The notes beneath the pieces are model-generated. The model saw nothing but the letters and a program-made list of their open reading frames with translations. It made no database searches and was not told where the DNA came from. This document shows positions 23,951 to 35,984 of a DNA stretch of 64,000 nucleotides, one piece after another. Each line of letters begins with the position of its first letter. Position 1 is the first letter of the stretch. The position numbers and the translations under genes were made by a program. The stretch lies in contig NC_073691.1 in the NCBI RefSeq assembly GCF_029784155.1, forward strand, positions 91,408,722 to 91,472,721, given 5' to 3'. Source of the DNA: Uranotaenia lowii. Its lineage: Eukaryota; Arthropoda; Insecta; Diptera; Culicidae.

Positions 23951-24204
23951 TTCGGAAAATCTGAAGCGAAAGCAAAATCAAAACAGCACCAGCTAAATTC
24001 TACCATTTCTACAGATGTGTTCATTCGGCCACTCACCTAGAATAAACCTCTGTCACTTTACCCATATCGACTACGGGAATAAGGTGACAAATCTCACGGT
24101 GACTCCGAGGTGAGGTGACAATCATCACGTCACGCGCGGCGCAGAATAAGGGCCATTATATAATCTATTATTTCACTAGTTAAAAGCATTTTTGAACAAA
24201 AGGA

Positions 24205-25482
24205 TGATACGGTCAAAATTTTTCAAGGGAAAACGCGTGTAAATCGGTGAAATCGTTTATTTAAAAAATCAAATTAAATTTCATTTTCAAGTTTAATTAG
24301 TATAAAATTCAGGAAAATATTCAGTTAGGCTTCCGCTTTTCCAAATCCGAATTGCCGGGCCTTACGCTTAACCCCTGCTATCAGATTTTGTACAGCCACC
24401 TTGTCCACCTTCTTCGCCGCAGAAAGCCAGTTTGCCTTGAACTGCTGCTCGTCCTTGGCAGTTTTTGTGGTCTTCTTTAGGTTCCGCTTGACAATAGCCC
24501 AGTATTTCTCAATTGGGCGGAGCTCTGGCGTGTTGGGAGGGTTCTTGTCCTTGGGAACCACCTGCACGTTGTTGGCGGTGTACCACTCCATGGCCTTTTC
24601 ACCATAATGGCAAGATGCCAAATCCGGCAAAAACAGAACGGAACAACCGTGTTTCTTCAGGAAAGGCAGCAGACGTTTATTCAAACACTCTTTCACGTAA
24701 ATTTCTTGATTGACAGTCCAGGAAGCTTTGAAAATGCTGCTTTTCAAGCCACAGGTACAGATGGCTTGCCAAACCAGATATTTCTCCGCGAACTTTGACA
24801 GTTTCGTGTGCTTGAAAATATCTGCTACTTTCCCCTTCCTTTTGCCGTTTAAAACTTCTGTCCCGGAAGCTGCTTGTAGTCGGCTTTGACGTAGGTTTCG
24901 TCGTCCATTACCACGCAGTCAAACTTCGTCAGCATCGTCGTGTACAGCCTCCGGGATCGGGCTTTGGCCGTCGTATTTTGTTTATCATCGCGATTAGGAG
25001 TCGCTACCTTCTTGTAAGTCGATAGTCCGGATCGTTTTTTGGCTCGATGCACGGTAGTAGACGATACACCCAGCTTATTAGCGGCATCTCGGAGAAAGAG
25101 GTTAGGATTTCGCTTGAAACTACCGGCAACTCTCTTTGTCGTCTCAGCGGCTTCCGGTTTCGATTTCCCCCCGATCCAGACTTCGTGACTGTCGACAATT
25201 TCCCCAAACACTTTTTATACATTTGTAACGGTTGATTTGGCAACTTTTAGCGAATTTGCCAGCTTTGCGTGCGAGTAGCTCGGATTTTCGCGATGCGCGA
25301 GCAAAATTTTGATACGCTGCTCTACGCGGCATTTTGACAACTGAAGAGTGAATTCCAAAATCAAAATAGAAGCAACATTCTACACACACACACACTTTCA
25401 AAATGAGGGGTGTTCAGGGTTTTTAAATGCAAAATTGAAAGAAATAAGTCAAGTTGATATTGACCAAATTTTGACCGTATCA
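24205..25482 (-). mobile_element. Tc1/mariner-type element of the ITmD37E group
   Basis: The element is about 1.28 kb with the exact terminal inverted repeat TGATACGGTCAAAATTT at both ends. It contains one transposase gene on the minus strand, broken by frameshifts. The usual flanking TA is not obvious at either side, so the true ends may extend a few bases or have mutated. Confidence 0.9.
24325..25332 (-). pseudogene. Broken ITmD37E transposase
   Basis: The start is the ATG at 25332 (MPR..), and the stop is at 24325. An N-terminal helix-turn-helix region is readable in pieces. The reading frame changes just after codon 3, a TAA interrupts it near 25219, and a second shift lies near 24850, so at least three lesions are present. 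Catalytic motifs of a DDE transposase are visible: the first aspartate in VVMDDETYVKAD, the second in FLPDLASCHYG, and the glutamate in ELRPIEKYW. Exactly 37 residues separate the second aspartate from the glutamate, the DD37E signature of the mosquito ITmD37E group. The enzyme would cut and paste the element through its terminal repeats; this copy cannot encode it. Confidence 0.9.
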
Positions 25483-25699
25483 CCATTTAGTGTTATTGTA
25501 TTATAATTTATTTTATTTTGAGCTTACTTACTGTGTGGGTCACGCCAACCAGAATAAACGGCGAGCGAATATAATATGCCATCCCTCCACACGGCCGCTC
25601 ATGAATGCGGTTCATCCTCATTCACTCATCGTGATTACTATGTATCGCTGGTACAACTGGTCTCGCCAGTATGCACCCATTGAGTAAGTGACGGCTACC
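25483..25699. other. Spacer between ITmD37E and the long-TIR element
   Basis: Nothing recognised. Confidence 0.4.
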
Positions 25700-28260
25700 T
25701 CATCTTGACATTTATGTGGTATCCACACTCACCAAGTTTCACGTCAATTCCTTCAGCGGGACAATTTTTGAATTTCGACCTGAAATCAAGTTTTTTGGCA
25801 CGTACCAAAAGGATCTCGCGTTTTAAAAGAGCAAAAAACATACTTTTTCGGAAAACTGATGTAACTCGGAGGTACACAAAATTTATATAACAATTTTTTA
25901 TCAAACTTTGAAATTGGTCATACTTAGTTATATAAACTTTTCTAGTGACTTTATATACTCGAACAAACATCATATTGAGTTTCTTGAAGAATTTCAGAGC
26001 GATTTGATGCATTATTTGTTATACTTAAGTGTACTTTCTACAATGTTGCGGAAAAGTCAATCACGACTTCGCAAGACTGGGAAAAATCATTCAGCCATAC
26101 TCCCAGAAAATTAGTGATATAGAAAGCCGAATGTCTATCCGAAAGGAAATGTGCGATTGGAATGCATTTAAAACCCTCGGTTTTTGAAACAATGTTGTAC
26201 AAGTAGACGGGAGGAGAAGATCTGTCTAACGCTTTTGATGGTGCTCTTACTATAGATCCTGTGGCATCGATAAACAACGTAACACGTTCCTTCTTTTTAA
26301 TAATGTGGAACAAGTCCAATGTGGTGTGACTTGAAGGTGTACACACACTGTTTCGAAGAAGTCGCGTTCGAGACTATTTTCGATAGTTTCGCGCTCCATC
26401 CCTTAGAAAGACGTTTAGGGTTTCTCTGTCCTATTAAAATGATTTCCGGGCGTAGCAGCTGAGGGTCCACATCAACCAAAAAAGTTGAAGAACCATCTAA
26501 ATTATTCGTGACACAACTCGAATCAAAAGATTAACTATCAATTTCAAATATTAATTGATTGTCTTTTGAATGCTAAATATGCAGCTTTTGCTGTCAATTT
26601 GTCGTTCCCTAAGAGAGAAAATTTAGATGATATTTCTTCAGCCAGCTCCAAATATATTAAACAAGAGAGTCCAACAATCTCCGACCCAGTTTTAAGCATC
26701 AAATTTTTCTTGGAAAGGAAAATGGGGTAGGCGGTTTTCCAAATGAACATTTTCACGATATTAAAATATCTTTAATTCAATGAGCTCACCAGACAATCCT
26801 AACGGACAAAACACTTCGCACTACTTAACTAAACAAATTTAAAAATTCAGTACGAAAATTTTTACACCCGAATGAGGAAAGTACCAAACGAGAATAGGTT
26901 GTAAACAAGAACAGCAAATAAAACAGCAACAATTACACAAAAAATTATAAGTATACTTTTTTCTTAATTTTTAATTAACTTTTTTTCACGCTTGTCGTGT
27001 AATAGGGTATTTTCGACTGAGGTAAAAAAGGAATACTGCATTGATGGCTTGATGGTTTCAGTTTCAAGTGAAACTTAATTATTTTAGATTCAGGAAAATA
27101 TCTTTTCCGTCTAAAAATAAAGACAAATATTGTCAATTTTTAATACCTTTTTCTTTATAATCGAACACTTTTCCGATTTCGTGCACGAATATGGTCATGG
27201 AATAGGAGCATGTGAATTCTTCTAAACTTTTCTTTTTGGCGTGTTTACATTAAACAGGGATGCCATGTGTATGATCTTGGCAAATTTTAATTTTACATTT
27301 TGCTGAACACAAATTTCGTATTAGAGAAATTCTCCATTGTGTCATTACTTATGGAATCAATTTTAATATTTTGATATAAAAAGACCATATTATGTAGTCT
27401 GTTTAGTAAGACTTTAAATCGATGTTGTGAAATCTTTGAACCTCCAGTTAAAATATATTGAATTTAAAAATGTTTACTCAAACACTTATACTGGCACCAT
27501 TTTTTGTTGTCAATGTTTTGAACAGTGACTGTTTTGGTTCCGTAGAACTGAGTCTGGAATTCCGCAAGATCGCCTAGACACTAACGAAATAGACTTAATT
27601 TCAAAAAACTAATCCATTCTAGCACCCAATCACGAGATGAGGAATCCTGTTAATCGTGAGAGGCTGATCGACCAACCATATAAGCCGCACCAACAGCATC
27701 AGTTGCCTTACGAGCCAGTAGGAGTTCTGCCATATATCTGAGGAACTGGCCGGGTAGTTCCAGGTCAAATGTCCCTCCTAACATGTGTAGCCGTATTTCC
27801 TTAAACATGTGCTCCAACTCGCACTCAAGCAGTCGACCGTTTAGCATAAAAATGTGCTTTAACTACATAAAAATGAGTTTTAAGCAAAATTTCATACTAA
27901 GTACACTTAAGTGTAACAAATAATGCATCAAATCGCACTGAAATTCTTCAAGCAACTCAAATATGATGTGTGTTCGAGTATATAAAGTCATTGGAAAAAG
28001 TTTATATAACTAAGTATGACAAATTTTAAAGATTGATGAATAATTGTTATTGAAATTTGATGTACCTCCGAGGTACATCAGTTTTCCGAAAAAAGTATAG
28101 TTCTATAACTCTGAAACTTTTGAGATACGTTCAATTCTGAGAGAAGGTACGCATATGTACCTTTTTGGTACATGCCAAAAACTTGACGTCCAAGTTTCGA
28201 ACACGAGCTTTCCGCTTGACACTCAGAATGCTTGCCACCTACTCCTTAGAAACATCATAG
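25700..28260 (-). mobile_element. Long-TIR DNA transposon, MULE-like
   Basis: About 330 bp at the left (25700-26035) is repeated inverted at the right (27900-28260). Shared blocks include 'cagttttccgaaaaaagta', 'catacttagttatataaac', 'tatatactcgaacaaacatc' and 'aataatgcatcaaatcg'. Within it, on the minus strand, lies a transposase-like fragment (26038-26346). Long terminal repeats plus that fragment fit a Mutator-like element. Outer ends and target duplication are too eroded to fix. Confidence 0.6.
26038..26346 (-). pseudogene. Fragment of a MULE-like transposase catalytic domain
   Basis: About 100 open codons include LFIDATGSIVRAP, a middle block IPIAHFLSDRHSAFYITNFL, and EVVIDFSATL. The pattern of an aspartate in 'IDATG', a conserved histidine-containing middle, and a second aspartate in 'V(I/C)DFS' resembles Mutator-like (MULE) DDE transposases that are common in insect genomes. 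This is from memory of the family and is not a computed match. Two short minus-strand open pieces upstream (26297-26479 and 26544-26756) may be further remnants in other frames. The catalytic glutamate region is missing. Confidence 0.4.
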
Positions 28261-30700
28261 GTGGCTACACGATTTGACTCTATGTCTAGTTTAACTTTTC
28301 AAGTTTTAAGAACATGAATGTTGAATCAATACCTTTAAATATACTTAAAAGTAGTTAAAGTAGGCTGGTTTTTTTTAGTAAATTGTGCCGTTTGACGTTC
28401 TGTTTTCTTATTTCTATATTTATTTATTTATTTCCTTCGTCAATCAGTTGTAGACTACGTTTACAATATGCTCATACAAAATATGGTGTAGAACTGTTAG
28501 AACTCTGCAAGGTAAGTACAAATTCTATGTTCACGGCTATGGCTAAGCCTTTCTTCTGCTTTCAAAGATGCCCTTCGTTGTCGTTGGGACACCAAAAAGG
28601 GGAGAATCGTCTTTTGACCAAATGCGAAAAACAAATTGCTAACCGAGAAGCTTTGCAACGAGACGAAAAAATTTGCCTTAATAAGTCGTGGGCGATCTTC
28701 GACTGCAAACTAAAAGGAAACTCAAAAAAGTTGTTCATCGATAAAAAGCGTTTGCTGGATCAATTGTTGGGTGAATCCTCATCTGATGTTACGACTCTTG
28801 TGCGTCACAGGCCAAAGAAGAATTATGACGTGAATTTTGTTGAAATGTTTCTTCTGGACAACCTCACGTAGTCTACCGCTAAAACATCTGTGCCTCAGCA
28901 AGGCGTATCAGCGAAGAAATGTTTCCTACAATAATAGAAGTTGTAACGTTTGTTGAGCAAAATTAAGTTATTTTGGCTATAAGCACCCAGAGTATGAGAA
29001 ATAATATTGAGCGTGTGGAGCTATTAGGAACAGAAAACGACAGTGCATCGATAATGCAGGCAGCGCCGTCAAGAAAATTTCGGCACGCTGCACAAATTTC
29101 AAGTCAACAACGGTCACATGATGACGATGACAGGCGAGCGACCACATTTATTTTTTCATTGGAACGCACCACACGGGTTGCGAAAAGTGCGCGGCAACAA
29201 AAAATTAAAAAAACGGGCGCAAAGCAGGCATTCTTGCTTCGCTGTTGCGGGACGACAAACCCGAAGGACAACCCTCTAGGAGGTGAGTACATTGCCACCA
29301 AAAGGTTGACGCCGGAGAAGCTAACCACATTCGCCAATTACAGGGCAATTCCGACTTGTCGGCTCCATCGAGCAGCCGCTCGCGTCCAAGCTTGAGCCAG
29401 CAGCGCGAAACGGAAAACCCTCCTAGAGGTAGGTGATATATTTGAAAGCAAAGAGCCTAAAGCTAACAGAACTCTTCGTCGCAGGGTTTTTCTGGTTATC
29501 TCGTTTTTTGTTTTTTCGACACTCGAATTGTCGTCGTGCGATTTATATTCGGGCATCCTCCGGATCTCTGGCTGGCTTAAACTGAGCAGTGTCATCGGCT
29601 CAAAACCATTTGTTCGGTCGAGCGAGGACCGCTTTCATTTGTCCGAGTTATCGGTGTTGGCCGATTCAGTGGCTGGTGCCTTTTTCGATAAGCAGTGGTC
29701 CAACCGAACATCGCGCTGGGCGCGATTCGAATATCAATCGCCTTGGAACACAATCTGGTACGTTGGATTGGGCGCCAGGCTTGATCGAAAATTGTTCGAA
29801 GAAGGTGTTGCAGAAATCTAAAGTGGGCCTGACGGGTGCCCCATTAGTGCATTAAGTGGGTCAAACTCATCGTGCCTTGAGGTCATCGGACCGTACTTCT
29901 ACGCACAGACTGCTCGCGAATGCTTTGTGCGAGTATTGAAGTTCCGGTTCTGACGCTGCAGCTTACGTCGCTTGGAGGATTCCAGGCATTTGGGTCCCGA
30001 GGAACAAGAGCCATGAAAGGAAGGAGGAACGAGGCATTCGGGTCGCTGGTACGCATCGGCATGCCAACAAGATGCCCTGGCGCATATTCCGTGCGGCGAT
30101 ATCACCGTGTGAGCAGCTCAATGTAAGTAATCCCTTTTCTTCACTATTCTGGGGTGCTCGGCACTAAGCCATTAACATAAACCGACTCATGAAATTTTGT
30201 TTATTCTTTGTTGTGGCCACAAATCACGCCACTTACCATTCGAGGGTCTCACTTGCTACAAAGTATCCGCACAAACAATTTAAACACCCAAGCTGCAAGA
30301 CAGTGAAGAGGTTCATGCAATCCAGCTTTCGTATGGAACTTTGACTGAACCGCAAGTAGAAATCATTAATCAGGATCCAATGGTGGCAATCAAACAAAAT
30401 CAACAGATAATAACTTGTCTTTGCAGATGTATAAACACCCAAAATGAATTTATCTTGGACACAATGAAAAATTTGAACACCCGTGCTCCAACCACCGAAG
30501 AGGCACTGTCATTTGCTTTAAATGCGGTTGAAAACGAGGAAACCTAGCCGATCAAGAGCAGAAATTGATGGATAGTGACTTTAAATCCAAAATGGTCAAA
30601 AACTAAATTGAAAATAAACTGAATAAGTTTAAATAATCTTTCTATCTCAAGTTAAATGTAAGCGGCTTAATATTTCTGGAGACTACACAGGCAGCCGGAT
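28261..30700. other. Unassigned region with GC-richer stretch and unrecognised open frames
   Basis: The plus strand has an open frame of 162 codons (28383-28871; lysine-rich C-terminal half) and another of 140 codons (28973-29395). A good splice donor, AAG|GTAAGTA, lies at about 28510, and GAG|GTGAGTA at about 29281. Roughly 29,000-30,130 is GC-richer than the surroundings. No domain is recognisable. It may be a decayed gene or retroelement; no gene call is made. Confidence 0.3.
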
Positions 30701-33570
30701 GCTGTGTCTTGTGTTTATTGAATATGCTGCTGAGCCGCGAGCTGTAATCCAAATGTACTAGGACTAGAGCTAGTCGGAAGGGTCTTTCAATAGCACCACA
30801 ACAACATATTGAAACTGTTCCAACAGTTGGAAAGTTATGAAAACGAAACTGTCACTCAAAGAAAAATGGCATTTTTTTATACGAAGTCTATTAATCTAAT
30901 TTTTTAACTACTGTAACCAATGTTTAAACAAAAGGAAGAAATACACCCCAACTAACATTATATGCTGAAAAAATGCTGAAAAAACACATCTTGGCAATAA
31001 TTTTATTAAGCTATATGGCTGAACGAAGGCAATCCAAATTCAATAAGTAGCTACTGTTCAGCCCTTAAGAATCTTGAATTGGAGAAGTTAATCAGCCAAC
31101 AAGGGCTTCATTAATGCCTTTGTTCAGCTTTATATCAGTCTGTCAAACTACCTGACAGCAACCGTGAAACGTCAATTGACAGATCGTTATGGATTTAAGA
31201 AAAAAGGTCGATGCCTGCCCAACGTCGACAAGCGAAATTATTTTTTCCTTTTTGTCAGGTAGCTGTCAGCTGTTTTTCAGAATCCGTTTTATGTTGCTTA
31301 CTGTGAGGCTCTCCACGAGCTTTTTGTATATTTCCATTCTTACCAGTTTTCCGTACGTCACAGCTCGCAGAACCAATCGCGGAACACAAAAACATTGAGT
31401 ATATTGATCCTTCTAAGCCATCAAGATGCCTCCGAAGAAGTTGAGGAAAAACCAAAAAAAAAGTTGATTTTATCGAATTGATACGAAAAGCAGGAAATCA
31501 TTTTTTTCTATTGAATTATTTCTTACTACATATTTAAATCGATTCTTAAAATAGGAAGAAGTTTTTAAAGCTCGGAGGAAGAGGACCGAAATTTTATCTC
31601 GCAGTCAGATGAATCGGAAAATTCTGGAGTAGTTCCACGGAGCTTCGAAATGAATGATGAAATAATCACTCACATTTTAACGACAATTGCTCAAGCAAAG
31701 GAATAAATAATCGAGACAGTGAAACAGATGACCAAAAACTTTAATATTAAAACTATTTCAGCCATGAAGGCTGACTTGGAAACAAAAATGTTGACAATTC
31801 GACAATACAGTTCAACCATATTCGTTATCCGTTATTTCAACCTTTAGTCTTAGTTCCTAATGCTTGGATGAGATGACTTCCAGAAACATTATCGATATCG
31901 ATAACCATCAGTTATTAGGGATAAGTAATTAGTTTTAAACTAAACGTCCGATGTCAAGAGGATTCCTTGAAAGGCACTTGAAAATTCATTCAAGCCATTC
32001 ACTGATTCGATCAGGAAAATTCACTTCAGATTCAGAATAATAGCCGTTTCCAAAATCGGTTTTCGGTGAACCGCAATCGATAACAAGCTCAAACTCATGC
32101 CTGCAGTAGTTCCGAAGCCCTATCAAAACTTATGACAAGCAGGGGAACCTTTTGTTCTGGATTCAAATATCAGGAAGGCATCATTGCATATTCCACGAGT
32201 TCAAACCACCCTACACAATTGATTCGATTCGATTGTTTTCATTTGTCCGCGTTCAGCTGGCTTCCTTTCATCTGTCTGTGGATCTGGAAAACTAAACTCG
32301 CCAAAGTTCGGTCTTAAGATCGTTATCGTTATCGGTTTTATGGCGCATTCGGAAAACGGCTGGACAGACGGGCGGACCATTCCGGAAATGTGGAAGTAAG
32401 CTCCCGGAAGGGAAGGCACTTCAATCAACCATCATCGGATCCAGTCCAATCGACCAGTTCCGCGCCGGCCGCAGATGGAGAAGTTTATATTGCTTCTTTA
32501 TGAACTTGCCCATCTGCTCGGAAGGAGATTTGTGGTTTGGACTTTTGGCGTTAAAAAAATCACAGGCAATCACTCAATAATTAAGCGAAGGGTTGAGTGT
32601 GTCTTACCTCCGGAAAAAGCACCGAAAGGGGTTGTTTCGAGATCAATATTTTGGAGGAATGAAGTGTTGAAAAGAGTTTCAGTATCGTGAAAATTTAATG
32701 TTTCATTATCTTGAAATGTTCTTTACTAAAAAGGACATCACTTTCACCGATAAGGTCGATAGAATAATTAACAGTAATAATAATACAGACTCCATTCTAT
32801 TATGTCAATACGCCTAAATCAAATGTTTCCGAATCGAATCGAATGTAAAAAACGGTGTTTCAACAAAATTTTTTTTCGTTTATTTACTTCAAAAAAATTA
32901 TTTGTACTATCATTAGACAATTTTTTTCCTATTTTTTAGATACATTTATCGCTTTTCTTTTTTTATATTCAGTTTTATTAGTGACACCCTACCAACTTCG
33001 TGTCACATCGCTTTTCTCTTTTAGTTTTAAATGTTTGATTTTTTTTTTCAAATTTGCTTATTCTGTTGTGCTCCTTGATTTTTGGTAGTTTTTAGACATT
33101 TTTTTCTTAAAACCGGCACGTTGCCAAAAACGAACGCGATCAGTAGCTATAAAAGTGTATAAATGAATGTATGAAAAATATAAATAAAAAAAACCGTGAT
33201 CCGGTAACACAGAAAAATATCGAATCAATATCGGTAGCCTTCTTCTTGTTGTCAATTTTGATTCTAACATTTGAATTCGTATCTTCTTAAATTTTTTTCA
33301 CGATTCAACCTCTTCCGGAGACAAACAAACCGAGAAAGTCGACAGGCTTTGGCTCAGGTCAAAACTGCCTTTTTTATCAAGAGGTCTGCTTATCCTAAAT
33401 GGCAGCACGAGCTTACCGATACCAAGCACAATCTCAGAACTCAGATTTTGAAACAAGAGAAGAAGAAAATTTCAGATTTTTTACCGATCGCTCTCGGTAT
33501 CCAGTTGGAGAGCAAATAAACTATACTTACATAAGAAAGGTACCAACAGGCCTTCAAAAAGAGGGGGCTG
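30701..33570. other. Anonymous DNA with a possible gag-like N-terminus
   Basis: From an ATG at about 31424 the plus strand reads a basic peptide, MPPKKLRKNQKKK. Farther on, at 31570-31700, an acidic peptide includes SDESENSG and EMNDEIITHILTTI. Mosquito Ty3/gypsy gag proteins often begin this way, but no zinc knuckle, protease or reverse transcriptase follows. I give no gene call. The segment 32850-33100 is very T-rich. Confidence 0.25.
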
Positions 33571-34028
33571 AATCGATGTGGTTCATCATTGCTACACCTA
33601 CACGACTGGGTGACCAATGCACCCGAAAGCGATCTGATTGAGCTTCTAGAGAAACCAGCTTGTGAAGCCTTACCGGAATCACAGAATCTTAGCGAAGTGA
33701 GAGAAATATTAGGCCAAATGAAGAAAGGCAAAGCTCCTCAGAGTTTTTTAAGTACAGTGACGAAAAATTCCTTGGACAGCTGATCGGTTTGTTGAAACGA
33801 GTATGAAGCGTATTCAACATGAGTCACATAAACTGCAGGACAACATCAGGCCTTTTGGTTTTGATTTATTATTGGAAACCATGTTGGAGTCGATTGAAGA
33901 TAAATTTCCATGATTTTTGCAAAATCAAGAAGGTATGCTCACGCTTCCCATAGTTTTCGCTTTTTATGACAATTTAACAATCGTGGTCGAAGGCCGTAGT
34001 AATAGTGAGTTGCTATTGAGCGAAGTAT
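33571..34028 (+). pseudogene. Probable remnant of a non-LTR retrotransposon reverse transcriptase
   Basis: The plus strand carries EVREILGQMKKGKAP, which resembles the 'lk.gKAPGpDgi' block at the start of non-LTR reverse transcriptase domains. After about 230 bp it carries FYDNLTIVVEGRSNSELL, which resembles the 'FADDl.ivv.g' catalytic block. The spacing is shorter than normal and frames differ, so the piece is deleted and dead. It is cut off by the SINE at 34031. Confidence 0.4.
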
Positions 34029-34030
34029 AA

Positions 34031-34176
34031 TTTTTTTTTTGTTTCGATTATAGTCGTTTTACCATCTTTATGGCATTCGCGACTTTATCAACGTTACAGT
34101 TGGCGGATCGTTATTGAGAAACTATCCGGTACAACTGTGTTCGATGTTTACTCTTGGGCTCGCTAGCTCAGGCAGT
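34031..34176 (-). mobile_element. Second copy of the poly-A tRNA-type SINE
   Basis: It is nearly identical to 12252-12416, with the same T-run, 'cgattatagtcgttttacc', 'ttggcggatcgttattg' and 'gatgtttactcttgggctcg' blocks. It lacks about a dozen bases around box B. No target duplication was seen. It interrupts the reverse transcriptase remnant. Confidence 0.75.
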
Positions 34177-35431
34177 GCTCGGTTTTGCTCTCTCAATGTG
34201 CTATGGAAAAAAAAACACATTGAGCTCATTGTGTGAGCGAATGACACCCCTGCCTATGACAACTCGTACCCGGTGTAAAAGTGCAGTACGAACGTTTAAA
34301 AGTGTTCGGGACTTTTTGAAAAAGTTTCGACTAACTTGGCAGTTTGGAAAGCTCATTTATGAGCAAAATCGACCGGAATTACATACCAGCGCGGGTTTAC
34401 GAAAGGCAAATAGTTTCGGCCCTTGTCAGCTTTTGTCGATCCGAGACACCTTGCAGCTACTATCCTTCATGAATGCTTTGCTGAAAAAAAGAACGACTAA
34501 AAAGATCCTCATACATCAAATGAGAACACATGTATTGTTTCGACCCCGTCATGTCTTATGATGACTGGAGAGTTGTAGTTACTTAAAGAGACAAATTTCA
34601 CGATAAATTGTTGGAAATTTATAATGCTGTCGAGTCCGCTATTAGTGAGTGGGATAGGTTTTTGTAATTTCATCTACAAATATCGTATTGGTAAAGTTTA
34701 TGTTGTTAATGCGCGCTCGCATTAGTCTCGACAAAATTGAAAAAATGAAGAACATGAAAACAAGGATAAAAATTACAAAATTGACATTAATGTCAAAATC
34801 GACAAAATTTTAATTTATACAATTTTCATCACTACTATTTTGAAGTATGTATACCAGTTCACCTTTCGGCAGCACAAGTTTCGAAAATTGGATCTGAAGT
34901 ACTATTTCAAAAATTTCAAAATGTGGATTGTAACAAATTAAAATGGTACAGCATAAGACCTTGATTCTTATATCGTATGTTACGATAGCGATTGTAAGAT
35001 CGCCCAACGCTGTACTCTTAAGCACAAATTGCCTCTGAGAAGGGAAAACCTTATGTAAAGAGGACGATGCACACCATCTCCTCTCACGTCGTTCTTGCAC
35101 ATGAAGAAATATGTCGCATATTCCTTCCCTGCGAAAGAACTGCACAAGAGAAGTTGAGATGATGTGCATCGTCCGAATATACGTTCGAAGAAGCAAATTG
35201 AAACGAACCAGACAAATGCTGCTCATTCGTCTCGAGCTTTAATCTCTCAGGAATTTCAGGCAACGATGCTACACATACCGATTTTAGATGATATTTTCGA
35301 CCAAGAATCGGTATGTACTCGATCAGAAGCGAAAAACAAAAATATATCACGATGAGATATATTGTTTTTCAATTTTTTTCAATCTAAATCAGTTATACCT
35401 CTGTACTCTTAGAATGTTACAATACCCATCC
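34177..35431. other. Anonymous DNA with an imperfect hairpin
   Basis: No gene is supported. An imperfect inverted repeat links about 35062-35097 and 35132-35172 ('gacgatgcacaccatctc' against 'gagatgatgtgcatcgtc'). The 135-codon frame at 34154-34561 has no recognisable domain. Confidence 0.4.
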
Positions 35432-35454
35432 TTTTTTTTTTTTTTTTTTTTTTT

Positions 35455-35500
<46 letters not shown>
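35432..35500. repeat. Poly-T tract of about 69 bases
   Basis: Uninterrupted T except for one A at 35456. It abuts the element at 35501. The true length may be uncertain because sequencing handles homopolymers poorly. Confidence 0.9.
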
Positions 35501-35502
<2 letters not shown>

Positions 35503-35984
35503 TTGGTAACCACAGGTGGTAAATCCCGGTTTACGGATTGTCGAGTCGATGCGAGGAGGGGTCGGATCTCAAGTCGTTAGAGGAGAGATCAGGCCTCAAG
35601 TCGCGAAAAGGAGAGGTTTGTGTGGGAATCTTGAGTCATTACGAGGAGATGTCGGTTCTCAAGTCGTTAGAGGAGAGTTCAGGCGTCGAGTCGTAAGGAT
35701 GAGAGGTTTTGCTGAAAGTGGTCTCGTTAATGAGTATTGCCTTTGAGCGCATTAGCGCGAATAGACCTCCCACTATTGAAGCATAGTGTACTAAACAGTT
35801 CGAGGTGGGAACCAGGTCTGCGGCCCCAGGTGGAGTTTAGGGAGTAGGGGGTATACACGGAGTATATCATGAGTCTGCCCATTGTACCCATGGACCCAGA
35901 GTAGCAAACTGGGGGGACGCGGTGGCTCGCCGTGCCTTGGAATACAACCCGTAAACCAGGATTTACCACCTGTGGTTACCAACT
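35501..35984. mobile_element. 484-bp element with 36-bp terminal inverted repeats
   Basis: AGTTGGTAACCACAGGTGGT starts the left terminus, which continues to 35536. The right terminus (35949-35984) is its inverse with one mismatch in 36. T-runs lie outside the left end and A-runs outside the right end, so the symmetry extends into the homopolymers. Inside, a 90-bp unit is repeated directly (about 35543-35632 and 35633-35720), each copy holding 'ctcaagtcgttagaggagag'. It is GC-richer than its surroundings and non-coding. The superfamily is unknown. Confidence 0.75.

Larger units (their letters stand above)
19925..24155. mobile_element. DNA transposon W1 with long TIRs, host of four nested insertions
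   Basis: The left terminus is TGGCTCTTATTCTGCGCC; the right terminus, inverted, is TGGCCCTTATTCTGCGCC. About 130-180 bp at each end consists of GTGAC/GTCAC-rich sequence. After removal of Z (20105-21602), the small hAT-like MITE (21636-21847) and MITE D (22669-23744), about 1.4 kb of W1 itself remains. Much of its left half is repeated inverted in the shorter copy W2 (20392-21428). No clear target duplication flanks it (left 'gttgacat', right 'ttatataa'), so its superfamily is uncertain. Confidence 0.7.

Noticed and set aside
20392..24155. A single element using the W2 left end and the W1 right end
   Set aside because: The W2 left end pairs with the end at 21428 inside Z. Empty-site logic shows that W1 spans 19925-24155 and W2 is a separate nested copy.
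24401..25235. Plus-strand open frames over the mariner element
   Set aside because: These are antisense shadows of the transposase gene.
31424..31800. Ty3/gypsy gag gene
   Set aside because: Only a basic N-terminal peptide and a short acidic stretch resemble gag. There is no zinc knuckle, protease or polymerase, and stops intervene.
35432..35500. Poly-A tail of a retrogene or LINE
   Set aside because: The T tract abuts a perfect inverted repeat element and is mirrored by an A-run on the other side. No retrotransposon body adjoins it.
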